64,000 nt of DNA from Cliona cf. orientalis (GCA_963930775.1 OZ005690.1:8478225-8542224); one strand, 5' to 3'. Positions 47,027 to 59,719 are shown, numbered from the stretch's first letter. Notes: a model not told the origin generated them from the sequence alone. Translations and numbers: made by a program.

Positions 47027-50000
47027 CTACATATTATGATATTCTTGAAAACATCTGATCTTGCATAGTCTAATTTTACACACAGAACATCCAAATGAAG
47101 TGTGCCTCTTCCTCTTCATCTTGATACATTGGTGGCACCTACCCCTCTTTAGGCCTATGTCACTAACTCTACTTAGACAACAAACACTAACATCTTGGGC
47201 CTTACCCTTATTCACACTACTCTGTGCCTTAGAACTGCTGCCAAATTGTAATAGCAAACGTGCTAGATCCAAACGAAATCCAAGCAAATCCTTTGGTTTG
47301 ACACCACATCGTTTACAGTTGTGTTTATAGAGAATATGGGCATTATTTGTTGACACATCAAAACAAAAAAGGAATGGCCGAAGCCAGCAACGGATTTCCT
47401 ATCAAAACCATAGGTCCTCATCAGCTGATCAGTGAGATCAACAGCACCCATGTACTTATTATAGGCTGGTAAGAGTGGGGGAACTGACTGCTCCCTCAGA
47501 ACACCCTCAGGCTGAAGCCTGAACACTTTACTGTTCATAGTCTCTGGAAACACATTAGTAACAAAGCTAACAAGCTTGCGATCATTGAATACAAAATACT
47601 GCTTCCCATCTACACTCTCTGATACGTAGCTACCCTTTGGTGGTGCCACTGTCCTCAAGCTATCTGGGAAACCTGCTGCTCTCCTTTGAATACTTCCAAC
47701 TATAAATATTTCATCCTTAGCCAACATGTCAACTAGGGGTCCACTAGTGTAGAAATTGTCGCAGTACACAACATGATTTGTGCCTACAAATGGAAGCAAT
47801 AGGTCTGTGACCACTCTCTTTACTAAGCCCTTCTCAGGCAGCTTCTCACCAGTGGCTATGTCCACAGGCCTGCCATCATAGAACTGAAAAGTGCATAAGT
47901 AACCACAGCAAGAACAGGAGCAGCACCAAACCTTGTAGCCTAACTTAATAGGTTTTTTGGGCATACGCACCTTCCCTTTACAGTGACCTTTGTACTTAAC
48001 CATGGATTCATCAATGGCTAGCTCCTGTCCAGGGCTGTATTGTTTTAAAAATGTCTGGTTCAGAACATCTACAATAGGCTTAATCTTGCGAGAGGGACCA
48101 ACACCACCAGGTGGAATTGTGTCATTATCTACCACATGGAGGTTGGACCATATTGCCCAAAACCTATTGAGGGACATGGACTGTTGTATAGGCTCCAGAC
48201 CAAGTAAACGGTCTATGCTCCAATAATTCCTAACTCGTGGAAGCCTGTGAATGCCCATTAGGACAAGAATGCCAAAGAAAGTCCATACTTCCTCCACTGT
48301 CACATCTACCCAATTGACACGATTCCTCTGCCTAGCATACCTATTTGTCTCAGTAGCTATGTGGGAGGTGAGTGATTCTGGCCAGAGCAGCAACAGATAA
48401 TCTAAGGCAGAGTTACTTTCGGGGTCATGATTTTCTGCTGGCCCTTCCGCACCTAGAAATTCAGGGTAAAGCCCAGACTCTAGTGATGTTTTAAGGGCAA
48501 GTTCACTACATAATCTGCGTCGCTTACGGGTAGGTGCCATAAGTTCCTCATCAGATTCATCACCACCACACTCTGCAGAGAAATATGATATTAATGAATT
48601 ATAATATTAATGTTACACATAAACCCCAGTTTAAACATGGTTCTGCACCACAATTCAACACCAAGACCACACCCACTTTATCATCACCTTCTACACCACT
48701 TCTGACAGCCCAAGCCACACCTACTTCCTGCTGACGTCACTTCCCATGCCAAATACAGGCCTCCAAAGTCGATTGTGGCCCAAAGCCACACCCACTGCTC
48801 CTGCTGACATCACTTATTGTAAGCCCATTCTGGCCACGCCCACTGCATCTCCCCAATGCTGATGTCACTTCCTCATTAAACCATGCCCACTGCAGCCTAT
48901 TTCAGGCCTGTTCTGGCCTCCAAGCCACGCCCACTTCTCCCAATGCTGACGTCACTTCCTACGCCTATCGCAGGCCCGTCCTGGCCCCAAACCACGCCCA
49001 CTGCCCCTCCCATTGCTGACGTCACTTCCTGTGTCTATTGTAGGCCCGTTCAAGCCTCCAGACCACGCCCACTTCTCCCAATGCTGATGTCACTTCCTAC
49101 GCCTATTGCAGGCCCGTTCTGACCCCAAACCACGCCCACTGCCCCTCCCCATAGCTGACGTCACTTCCTGTGTCTATTGTAGGCCCGTTCAAGCCTCCAG
49201 ACCACGCCCACTTCTCCCAATGCTGACGTCACTTCCTACGCCTATTGCAGGCCCGTTCTGACCCCAAACCACGCCCACTGCCCCTCCCCATAGCTGACGT
49301 CACTTCCTGTGTCTATTGCCCGTTCAAGCCTCCAGACCACGCCCACTTCTCCCCATTGCTGACGTCACTTCCTACGCCTATTGTAGGCTTGTTCAAGCCT
49401 CCAGACCACGCCCACTTCTCCCAATGCTGACGTCACTTCCTACGCCTATCGCAGGCCCGTCCTGGCCCCAAACCACGCCCACTGCCCCTCCCATTGCTCA
49501 CGTCACTTCCTGTGTCTATTGTATGCCCGTTCAAGCCTCCAGACCACGCCCACTTCTCCCTATACTGACGTCACTTCCTACGCCTATCGCAGGCCCGTTC
49601 TGACCCCAAACCACGCCCACTTCCCCTCCCCATTGCTGACGTCACTTCCTGTGTCTATTGTAGGCCCATTCTGGCCTCCAGACCACACCCACTTCTCTCT
49701 ATGCTGACGTCACTTCCTGTGTCTATTCCATGCTTCCGACTGAAATTCTGGCCCCCAACCACGCCCACTGCTCCTCCCCATTATCAGCGTCACTTCCTGT
49801 GCCTACTGCAGGCCCATTGTGGCCTCAAAACCACGCCCACTTCTCCCAAAGCTGACGTCACTTCCTGTGCCTATTCCAAGCCTCCGACTGAAATCCTGTC
49901 CCCAAACCACGCCCACTGCTCCTCCCAATTGCTAAAGTCACTTCCTGAGCCTATTCCAAGCTTCCAACTGAAATCCTGGCCCCAAACCACGCCCACTGCT

Positions 50001-50615
50001 CCTCCCCGTTGCTGACGTCACTTCCTGTGCCTATTCCAAGCTTCGGACTGAAATCCTGCCCTAAAACCACGCCCACTGCCCCTCCCCATTGTTCACGTCA
50101 CTTCCTGTGTATATTGCAGGCCTGTTGTGGCTTCCAAACCACGCCCACTTCTCCTAAAGCTGACGTCACTTTCTGTGCCTATTGCAAGCTTCCTGACGGA
50201 AGTTCTGGCCCCCGACCACACCCACTGCTCCTCCCCATTGCTGACGTCACTGATCAATTAGCCCCAGACCGTGCCCACTCCCTACTTAGTTGACGTCACT
50301 TCCTACACAGCACGCCCACTTCCACACACACATACATGCATGGTATACATACACACGATATGCGCATGCACACACACACACACACACACAACAGATTTTC
50401 ATGATCCAGATCGTATAAATATGCCTTTTTAGGCTTTGTCAAGCAGGAATAACCTTTACCATTGTAAGAATATTCTACTTACCTGGTTCAGAACCTAGTC
50501 CGACTTCTTCGTCAGAATCCAAGCAATCCTCGTCTGGTGAGCTCGCTCCGCTCTCTAAATCACTTTGGTTATCTTGAAAAGCGTCCACGAGGTCTTTAGA
50601 ACGAAGCTCCAACAT
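47027..50615 (-). CDS. piggyBac transposase
   Basis: Exon 1 (50615-50483) encodes an acidic N-terminus, MLELRSKDLVDAFQDNQ..., and ends GTAAGT in phase 1. Exon 2 (48572 to 47027) starts ECGGDESDEELMAPTRKRRR. The catalytic Asps are placed in LAIDESMVKYKG, VVYCDNFYTSG and GAVDLTDQL, the usual piggyBac order. The C-terminus is a Cys-rich zinc-binding domain (CCLS...GRCHQCIK...CSVCKIRLC). Total about 560 residues, normal for the family. One frame change lies near 47395, between DRKS and the WLRPF-type segment, so this copy is probably inactive, though a base error is possible. The enzyme would cut and paste at TTAA sites in the nucleus. The intron (48573-50482) holds the minisatellite. The gene's 5' end lies only 40 bp from the right MITE copy, so its promoter is probably within that copy. 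Confidence 0.92.
48700..50320. repeat. ~70-bp minisatellite with CRE-like and CCACGCCC boxes
   Basis: About 23 units of 68-71 bp (often alternating as a ~139-bp pair). Each contains TGACGTCA or a one-base variant followed by CTTCCT, and CCACGCCCAC. It sits wholly inside the transposase gene's intron. Apparent Pro-rich reading frames on the plus strand are translations of the repeat. A TGACGTCA is also present in each flanking MITE, so the array may have grown from related sequence. Confidence 0.92.
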
Positions 50616-50654
50616 TTTTTGGCTGTTTACAAATCTCGAGACATCTACAACTAA

Positions 50655-51123
50655 CCCTTTCGGTCACAGAAAATTCATGAGCTCACCCAGCAGGCCTTCG
50701 TTAGGTACAGGGTCGACCAGGCTGCGGTTGTTGCCGGGAAACCGAACGAGCCACGCCCCAATTATCGATCTCTGCAAACGGTTGCTCAAGATGCAGCTCA
50801 AATGCAGCCCAGAGAGGGAATGCAAGCAAAGTAATCGAGTCATGAGACAATACTAACACATACATCGCCTACAACACCACTCTTTTGCTTTTTTTTTTTT
50901 TTTTTTTTTTTAAAGTGATCAAAGCATAGATGAAAGCTTCTTCAAAGCAAAACCACTTTGACGTCATCACTTCAAAGTGCCGACGGGACCGCGACTATTG
51001 TGTGGGCCAGGTTTTCTTATCGGTAGCCTAACCGCCGCCAATGAATTATTCATATCTCTATTTAGCCGAAATACGGTCCATGCAAAATTGTTGTAAATTT
51101 ACAACAATTTGTGACCGAAAGGG
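50655..51123. mobile_element. 469-bp MITE, right copy
   Basis: Same sequence and orientation as 46375-46845; T tract two bases shorter. Right border TTAA, left border CTAA. Its left edge lies 40 bp from the ATG of the minus-strand transposase gene. Confidence 0.92.
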
Positions 51124-51832
51124 TTAATGCAGGTTTTATTGCTTCCGATTGGGCGTGGCCTCACGGGCCAGTGCTTGGACATCGGCGCCTGGGACTTGGC
51201 CTCGGCGATAGGTGGGCGTGTCCCGGAAGCGGTGGTGACCTTCGAACCCCGCGAGGAGGCTTTGGGGGCGTGGCAGGAGGTCAAAGGTGAGGCCATGTCT
51301 GTTAATGAGGCACTGTATGGCGGTGCGATCGAGGGGCCTGTACGGCCGGACGGAAGCTGACGATGGTTTGAAGCGGATGTGGTTGCGATGACGTGTTGTT
51401 ACTCCGCCCACACAGGAAATAAGGTGAGCTCTTGCGTGGGCGGTGTGGCAGAACGGCCTCCAAGTGTTTGTGTGTGTTTTGGCCTTGAGGAAGCTGTGTG
51501 GTTTAATTGGGATTGATTGTGGGCTTCCGGTGGACATCCGGTGGTTAGTAGGCACTTGATTGAGAATGGTGGTCCTTGGGGAAGAGGGTGGGGCTGTTTT
51601 GGGCGTGGCCTGGCCCCTCCCTTCCGGCTCGGCTTCCGGTCCATGGAGGATATTAAATGAACACTTCCGGCTCTAGCAGCCACACCCCTGAGACCTGTGC
51701 AATTAAAAGGGCGTGGTTACACATCATGCACCTCACTAATGACTTTGATGTGGTTTAGGTGTCATATCCCCACCTCACGCCCACGCAATTTAATGGTACC
51801 TTAAATCAGCTTGTGGAGTATCTATCACTAAT

Positions 51833-52160
51833 CTCGCGCAGCCAGACTCTTACACCTCGGGAGGGGAGGGAGAGAGTCTGGTAAAATGCTATACATGTAC
51901 ATTGAGTTGTCCCAGTGCCTGGTATGAGGCGCGACCAATCAGATTACATCTTTATGGCATTATACATAGTTTGCGATGGCGTATCCGACTGTGAACGGAC
52001 GAGATATTATTGCGCACGCGTTTTTATTCTCCGTTCACAATCGGATATGCCACCGTAAACTAATTGCGCCTCGTACGAGGCGCTGGGACAACTTGATGTA
52101 TAGCACTTTACCAGACTCTCTCCCTCCCCCTCCCGAGGTGTAAGAGTCTGGCTGCGTGAG
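51833..52160. mobile_element. 328-bp palindromic TIR element, ACTAAT duplication
   Basis: Long inverted arms (CTCGCGCAGCCAGACTCTTA and inverse) with an inner inverted pair (TATCCGACTGTGAACGG / CCGTTCACAATCGGATA). ACTAAT flanks both sides (51827-51832, 52161-52166). Confidence 0.85.
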
Positions 52161-52341
52161 ACTAATCTATCACATGGATTACCCAGTCCATATGCATGGC
52201 ACCACAGGAGGGCCTAGTACCCTCATTGCATGTGTATACGCTGAGTACCTATATAGGCTCTGATGTTTCCCTCCAATACACATCAGTAAACTACGCCATG
52301 TCATTCAGACAGACATAAAATACCACAGAATCCTCGATATA

Positions 52342-52938
52342 CCGTATACTTTCTAATATAGGCGCCCCCAAAAAATAATTACAGATCGTGCAGGCGCCTC
52401 CAATTAGAACCGAAAAATTCACGAGCAGGTCAAAGGGCGCCTAAATTAGGGAGGCGCCTAAGCGCTGCAATTAGAACGGTTCTGGAAGTTTTGCCAGAGC
52501 ACAAGCGCTATCACTAATTGGTCCTATTTAGTGGCAGTGAATATGATAGTGGCGAAAACAACAAAAAACTTGATATGGTTCTAGTTTCAGTTCTTTTTGG
52601 AAATTTCACTCTGATCGCTGAATCATTCTCGAGTTGTCAGTACCGTAGCCATCAGAACGATTGTCTCTAACTCCAGAAAGACATCAAACCAGTCGGTAAG
52701 TGCCAGTTTATATAAATGTAGGAGACAGCTTAGTTTGACGTCTAAACTGCTAGCTCGATAAATCAATCGACGGTACCGAGCCTATGCCATATTGCACGTG
52801 GCAATACATTCCAATTAAATAGGCGCCGCCTAAAAATAAATGATGTCTGGAAAGGCGCCTTAAATTAGAACCGAAAAAATTGCGCAGGTCCCAAAGGGCG
52901 CCTAAATTAGGGTGGCGCCTATATTAGAACATATACGG
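52342..52938. mobile_element. 597-bp TIR MITE, CCGTA ends
   Basis: CCGTATACTTTCTAATATAG at the left and the inverted form at the right; TA flanks both sides. GGCGCCT occurs repeatedly inside. Same end type as the MITEs at 37064 and 39981. Confidence 0.85.
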
Positions 52939-55820
52939 TATACTCAATGGCAGCATCTATGATGGCAGAATCACAGAAATGTTGACATATTATTATGCAC
53001 AATGAAAACTAGGTACCAGGCTGCTTTCTCCTCTTGCACCCTGGGTACGAGCAGTTGAAAGTATCTATGGTACGAGGCTAGCTGCATGTCCCTTTCATTG
53101 CATAACATAATACATAAAGATACTCTTAACTGTACTCTAGTATAGTATGGTTGTGATTTAAGAGATCGCAACTGACATACCTGCTGTGACTGGTGGTTTG
53201 ATACCGCCCAGTGTAAACTGTAGTTTTGGACAAGAAATATTAATCAGTTAGTTGAACTTGATTTTTAGTAATGATAAAACAGCTAATGCCCAATCAGGAT
53301 TTAATCTTGATTGTTGTCACAAAATTGTTAGTCCAGCACACATTTTTCATCATAAAAATTTAATATTCGTTTTGCATAAAGCAATGAAAATTTTTTATGC
53401 TTACCTGTACTAATGTATACAGCAAATAATATATGGTGTTCGAAAATTTGCACCATACAAAAAAGTGTGTTGACCTACATACATGTAGCTCTTACCGGGG
53501 ATGACTATATATACCCAGTTATTAGGCTATGGTTCAAGGAACCTACCAACCTGGGAATCATTCATGCCCGTAAAATGCACTGGCTGTGTCCCTGAAGAGA
53601 GGGAGAGACAGATAGAGAAAGAGAGGGGGAGAATCATAATCATAATAATGTCATACGTATGGATATTTTCTATGCCATAGGTTGGACTCTGTGGTCACAC
53701 AAACAAAACAACCATGGATAGCTAGCTCCGAAGCATTCAACAATTGTGGCTTTCCATGAAGAAGAAAATGTGAAGGTAAGGAAGATAAAATCGTACACTC
53801 TTTGATGCATGTAAATATCAGCCAGCAGCATTGCACTTAACTGATCATGAACTCACCAAGTACACACGCAGATCACACACAACTTATATAGTGCACTGAA
53901 CTCACAAGGTACGGTCATACCCAGGCCTTTCATGGCCCAACCACATGGTAGCAAACGAATTATACCACAAAAAATTTCGTAAAGTTTGTGTATGCGCATG
54001 TGGTGTGGACCAGGCCCTTTCTCTCCCATAGAGCTCACCAAGTCAATGTTTTGAAAGACTGTTGTACGATAGATCCTAAACAAACCCTCCTGAGCTTCAA
54101 GAACCAAACAAAACCCTTCTTTGCAGTTGGGTGACCAACAATTCAATCTGATTGCCTCATCAAAATCTTTCCGACTAAAGGTGAATGAATCTTCTTATAT
54201 TTTGTCAATTTCGTTCGTTTTTGATGGCAAGACTCGTCACAATAAGCATTCTTGGCAAATAACTACGGTAGACTTAGATGAATTTTAGGTAACGGTTGAG
54301 ATCAAGGGCCACAAGAGGAATAATATATGATCACCCATTTTCTGGCATATGCAATCAGTATGTACCAGCTAGGTCAGTTCTCCCCCTTCAAAGGATCTGG
54401 GGTATGACACACAGATCAATCACAACTGGACAGACACTCTCAACTCACCAAGTACACAGACACACAGATCACATAGAAATTTGACAGGCACACTGAACTC
54501 ACCAAGCCTACATGTACATCAGCACACACAACCTGACATGCTAAACTGTCTCCGAGTACATGACATATATACTCACCAAGCATATACAACATACAATGTC
54601 ATGGATCATACATTCTACAGATCAAACAATATTATTGCTACAGTAGAGAAACAATGAACATTCTTTGTGAACAACCAACGTTCAGTGTAAAACTTGCCGA
54701 CATTTCGACTAGATGCTCTAGTCATCCTCATGGCACGAAGGATCTACATTGTTTCTCTATAGCTACAGTAACAGAGAGCAATATCACTTCAAAATTGTTA
54801 CAGTTATGTGTACTATAATATTATGCTTGTTGATTTACATGTATGCATACTTGTAGTATACAGTAGGGCATAATTATTATACGTATATCAAAAGTAATTA
54901 TTATGACTTGGTTGATTTTTTGTGTACAGAAAAATGACAAGTTTCTCTGGAAAGGAGATAAATCAGAAAGGAAGATGGTGCCAGCACTAGTGCTGTTGCT
55001 GATCAGTCTGCTTCATCCAGCGGGGTAGCTATCGCCAGAGGAATCTGAGGAACACTGGGGTTCTCCCAACAGGTTAATGTAGCAATGCAACTTATGGATG
55101 ATTGGCCTAGGACATGTGCTAACTTATATATAATTAACAGACAACTGTTAACTTAAGCCACCTTCAACTTGTAGACTAATCTTCATGTCATGATTATTCA
55201 TCATCTGCTGACAGTGTATGTCCATAATAATTTGTATACATTATACATTAAGTCTTACTAATGATTATCATTATGGAAATGACTTTTGATTCATGCACAA
55301 TAATTCAAATACTATGCACATATTATTTCACATATCATTCAAATCTTTTTTTTCAAATCAAAACACAAGAGAAAGACAGTACTATTCAAACAGCATTTCA
55401 AAGGATATTAAAACACAAAAAGTCTAGCAATTTTCAAAAACATTTCAAATTATGTGAAAATGGACTAATTCATATAATTTTTAAATTCATTTCAAATACT
55501 AAACTTCCAGTAGTGATAATAAATATTATTGCACAGGGCCACCAATACACCTCCCCCTCCCGTTCCTACTACACTGAATATGCATGTTACAACCTTAATA
55601 ATTATTATCCCTTATTATGGCATGTGCAACGCAATGGTAGCTGTAACAAAATATTATGTTTCTGCGTGCATGTGTAATCGTTATGGTAGGTATGGGATAT
55701 AAAGCAAACAATTTCTGCAGCCTATATAAGAGACTAACTTGTGCACATCCTCACCACAGTAGTAGACCGGTGGCTACTAGCGCAAAGAAGAAAAAAACAA
55801 CAGAGACATCACAAGAAAGG
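52939..55820. other. Intergenic, no firm gene
   Basis: AACTCACCAAG phrases recur near 53850, 54445, 54495 and 54570. The hammerhead-like motif lies at 54696-54738. At 55380-55520 are segments inverted relative to 44.8 kb. Several short frames here show no domain. Confidence 0.45.
54641..54770 (-). ncRNA. Degenerate hammerhead-ribozyme-like motif
   Basis: On the minus strand TGAGGA, a perfect 6-bp stem GACTAG/CTAGTC around AGCAT, then GAAAT and GTCGGC (54730 down to 54696). This is the stem II and GAAA side of a hammerhead, as found in Penelope-like and other retroelement repeats; the first core C (of CUGANGA) is A here. AGAGAAACAATG borders it in inverted form (54646, 54750). Probably a decayed element end. 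Confidence 0.4.
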
Positions 55821-58337
55821 ATGAAACTTGAAGGTTGTGGAATTCTGCTTGGACTCGTATATGCTATTTGTGCAATATCCACTTTAACAGGTAAAAATTA
55901 ATAATTATTGTACGTAGCCTTGAACTCTATTGATTTGGGTTCATCAACATCCATACTTGGCACAGTCTCCTACCCAGAATCCAGGAGTGAACCTCAACCT
56001 CGCTATGATAATATGAGCCCTCAATTTATGGAGAGTTTCATCCAAAATGAGGAGGGAGAACCAAGTGAAGACTTTAAGAAGGAAATAAATGAGCATTTTG
56101 CAAAGCAAAGAGGAGATCAACCACTCAATGTCAAAACTGAAAGTGATAAAGGTAAACGCTATAATTATTACTAATACTATGTACAAATTACACTCTTTAA
56201 TTTACTACAGAGAGTGTTTAGGAGTTGGAATTCTGCACACCGCAAGGGTATAACAATGCATAGCTATAATTGCGAAATTCAAGTTACATTATTTTGTGGA
56301 AGGCCATTTTCAAAGGCTTTATGGCTTAATTTTCATGGACATGCACAGTCACTAGGGGTTTGCACATTCACGATTCGACAATTATGCTTTCAAATTGTCA
56401 CGTATGGCTGGTAATTTTCATGAGGAGCTAGTAATTTTGGTGTTAGCTAAATTTGAACTTGGAAACAACAAAAGAATTCCATCATCCGTGAAGATTAATG
56501 CCTAGCTATTAACCCATGCATAGGAACTAGGGCATACAATAATATTATTACAGTACTTGCCTATTTGCCAATTCTTAAGTCAACCGTTAGGCTAAGTGTA
56601 ATCACCACCCCCTTCCACTTCTTAAATTTGGGCGATAAAGGGTGGCCTGAGACAATTCAGATACCCAGCGATGGAGAGATGCCCATGCCCATAATAATAA
56701 TAATATTATTATTATAATTATATGATCAAATCTCACTCATTCTTTATTTTAATAACAGTGACCATGCAGGGACAGGCAATAATCTTTGATGGGGGGGGGG
56801 GGGGTTGCATCATGCATGCCAAAATATTCAGGTGGCTGGCTGTCTTATGAAATCAGCCAAACAAAAGAACAGTTTATCAGATGTGCAAAGACACTTAGTC
56901 TTTAAAAGAAGCAGGAGAGGGGTAAACGATAAAGTTCGCCAGCTGCCGTTCACAGTAAGCATACAATACTAGTTTCACAATTCAATGTTGTGTAATAAAA
57001 AGTAATGTATAGAAAGGAGCACATGTTCCATTGCTGCACTGAGCATATACTCATGCAGTTGTTGCATGATGTCATCCTGAGTTATTATGGTTAACTATAG
57101 GATACCACAACTATCATCCTGATTCTGATAGTTAGCTGTTTGTTAAACTGTGTTGTGCATGAACACTTGCATAGTAATATTATTAGAATTAGTGTGCATA
57201 CATTCATGGCAAAAGGAAACAAAGTGCAGGCCCGTAGCCAGACTTTTTAAAAGGGGGGTGCACATGTGTATGGGTTTAATTACTATAATGTACTCGCAAC
57301 AAGGGTTGGGATGTTAACTCACAGCTGCTAAGTCACATGACAGTCACAGAAGTGACTATTATAATAATTACATGTACATGCATGTATTGGTCACAACTGC
57401 TTATTGATTGAGTTGTGATGTTAATTAGCTGCACTAAGTGTGGTTTTGTCAAGCTGATAGAGAGGATAGCATGCAGCCTCAGTCTATTGCTCATGCAATT
57501 AAGAACTTCTGTGAATGACATGCAATTATTAGGCTGAAAAAAGGGGGGTGCACGTGCACCCCCCTGCACCCCCCCCCCCCCCTGCCTACTGGCCTGAAGT
57601 GGAAGCTCAGCTCGGCTAACATCATTGGTACAGCGCTATACATAGCTAGCTTAGAAATTTTAAGATATACTTGAAGCGGATTACTATAAATATCCGTCCC
57701 GGTCCACGTATGGTGCAGTATTCATAGCTAAGAACACTGCACCGTACATGGACAGATAATTTTTATTGTCTATAATATTTATTGTTGATTCTGCACAGTT
57801 ATCAGGCAAGGAGATCCTGTTGCACTCCAGACCTACAGGAAAAATTACTGGATGTCATGTTTTGAAGACAGGTGTGGTACATCTGATTGTCCTAATGCAT
57901 TCTTTGACGCAAAAGATTCAAAAGCATGCCTTGGAGAGAGCTTTCAAATTTACACAACTAAACCGGGTGAAATAAAAAGTGGAGATCTCGTTGGACTACA
58001 TTATCCACACCAAAAAGGGTTCTGGTTAGCCTGTTCTTCTACTTGTGGGAAATCATCTTGCCCTGGACATCCAACTGATGCACTTGGATTTTCACAAGAA
58101 GACAAATGGCTTCAGTGTTTTGGAGAAGTGTACAGGATTTATGTCTACGGCAAGAGCGTTGGTAGTCAAGTTATGTCGGGTGATTCGATCGCGCTCTATT
58201 ATGTCCAGGAGAAAACCTGGTTGAATGGAGGAGGAGACAAAATTGTGAAAGTTCGTTGCATTGGACCTACCCCACCTCATGCATCACAGTATGATACTTG
58301 TGCTCATGAAACCTTCACAATCGTCAAACGTCCATAA
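55821..58337 (+). CDS. Secreted protein with threefold repeat (beta-trefoil-like)
   Basis: Exons 55821-55890, 55918-56151 and 57799-58337; all joins are phase 1 and the lengths close exactly, giving 280 residues. Exon 1 is a signal peptide (MKLEGCGILLGLVYAICAIS). Exon 2 is acidic and polar, without a known domain (about residues 24-102). Exon 3 has three repeats, each starting GDPVALQTY, GDLVGLHY and GDSIALYY, followed by W-M/L-x-C or WLNG, a Cys-rich loop and a closing F-x-I-Y or F-T-I-V strand. A three-part repeat of about 50-60 residues suggests a beta-trefoil, a common lectin or ligand-binding fold; this is inference, and I do not recognise the family. The second intron contains a small foldback repeat (57224-57595). 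No neighbour suggests a pathway. Confidence 0.8.
57224..57595. mobile_element. Foldback repeat with CAGGCCCGTAGCCAG end
   Basis: CAGGCCCGTAGCCAG at the left, an approximate inverse CTGCCTACTGGCCTG at the right, with GGGGGGTGCAC/GTGCACCCCCC just inside each end. Intronic in the three-repeat gene. Similar poly-G/poly-C foldback sequence is seen at 58720-58795. Confidence 0.65.
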
Positions 58338-59719
58338 TTTCACCATGCCAGACACTGAACGGAACTGACTATATAAGTATACAAGTAGAAAACATTTATG
58401 TAGAAATTAGAGACTGTGTAGTAGAACTCAGTAGCGACTTAATAATATTATAGCTGTAGTATAGAGAATAGTGAAGAGGAGACAGCTTGGATTTAAAATT
58501 CATTATACTCTATATGCCTACTTGAATTCATTAGGGTTATCCAGACCAATAATGTTGTGTGTATACTCAGTGCACCAAGCGCTTTAGAACCGTATTAAAA
58601 ATAATTATTATTGTTTTGGAGCTGAGTGCTATATAGTATTATACTACTATAAATTCCTCTTTCTGCTCTCCACGCCCTTTCCAGACATTGTTTGAGTACT
58701 ATGATGATATAGAGGGGCGAAGAAATGGGGGGGGGGGGGGGGGGAGGGTTCAGCCCCCCACTTTGGAAACCAGCGGGGCTGAGTCCCCCCCCCTCCCATT
58801 TTATTACATGCCCATACTACAAAATTACAGTAACATAGTTCTGTCATAATTCTAGATGTTTGCAAAAGAGTGCTCAAATCAGTAAAAATTGCTACTATAA
58901 AATCACTCCCAAAACTGCTGCTAGAATGCATCAGTAACACTCTCAGTGAGTCAAAATTTCCCCGCCCTTGCCTTTGTGTTCTTGTCGACCAATGCAAGAT
59001 GAATGCTAAATGTACACACAGTGTTTGGAAAACCCTTCTGTGCTCACTCAACTCATCTCTCTTGCTTAATTAATTCTTTCAGTACGTATTTTGTTGTCTA
59101 AGTAAATCCTTCAAAGCTTCATGGGTGTGGCATCCACTGCACTATGTAGTTACCTTTACATCATATATAGCTACACCTCATAAAGAACGAAAACTGCTAT
59201 ACCAGACTTTTGCACAATTTCTTCTGAAATGGAACCGAATGATAGCTATAAAAATGATTAGCTCAAGATGTTGGTGTGGCATCAAGTTAGCTACATGTAC
59301 TGTTGCGAAAATGAAATTAATTTCTGTCACTATCAGATTCCATATGTAAACAATCCTTTCGAATTCTGTGCATATTGATAGACTTTCTAAACGTAAAATT
59401 AAATTACTAGGTTAGAAATTCTGAAATAATCATTTTCCATTCTCGAGAAACCTTCAATTTGTAGTATTATAATAATATTATTATTATTTTATATCCCTAC
59501 CATTGCCCTTGTGCACATGCAGTCTTTTGTAAACTTTTAAGTTGATACATGCATCATCAGATTCTGTGCAATTAGGGAAGCCATACAGATCAAAGGCACC
59601 AATTGCAGACAGTCCAGACCATGAGTAGTAGCTATAATAATAATATTGAGGTATATAGTCCCAAGGGCTTCTCCCACAGTATACTATAATAATATTATTA
59701 TAGTTTGACCATAATTGAT
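58338..59719. other. No gene seen
   Basis: 3' flank of the three-repeat gene. Poly-G/poly-C foldback at 58724-58795; otherwise AT-rich, no supported feature. Confidence 0.45.

Larger units (their letters stand above)
46034..51804. mobile_element. piggyBac-type transposon with composite ends
   Basis: Outer inverted repeats of about 27 bp (GGTACCATTTAATTGCGTGG at 46038, inverse ending 51800) are each bordered by TTAA, the piggyBac target. Inside them two direct-repeat MITEs (46375-46845 and 50655-51123) bracket the transposase gene. It is unsettled whether the outer repeats or the CCCTTTCGGTCACA ends of the MITEs are the transposase's own termini. The flank pieces 46040-46370 and 51130-51800 share GGTGGGCGTGTCC and are partly mirror images. 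Confidence 0.75.

Noticed and set aside
48883-50293. Several Pro-rich plus-strand frames (PRPLLPMLTSLPTPIAG-like)
   Set aside because: They are the minisatellite unit read as protein; the unit lengths vary (68-71 bp), so the frames are accidental.
46375-51123. LTR retroelement with the two direct repeats as LTRs
   Set aside because: The repeats have inverted CCCTTTCGG ends and TTAA borders, and the enclosed gene is a DNA transposase, not reverse transcriptase.
55261-55677. 138-codon plus-strand frame
   Set aside because: Low-complexity AT-rich repeat also found inverted at 44.8 kb; no domain and no splice signals in phase.
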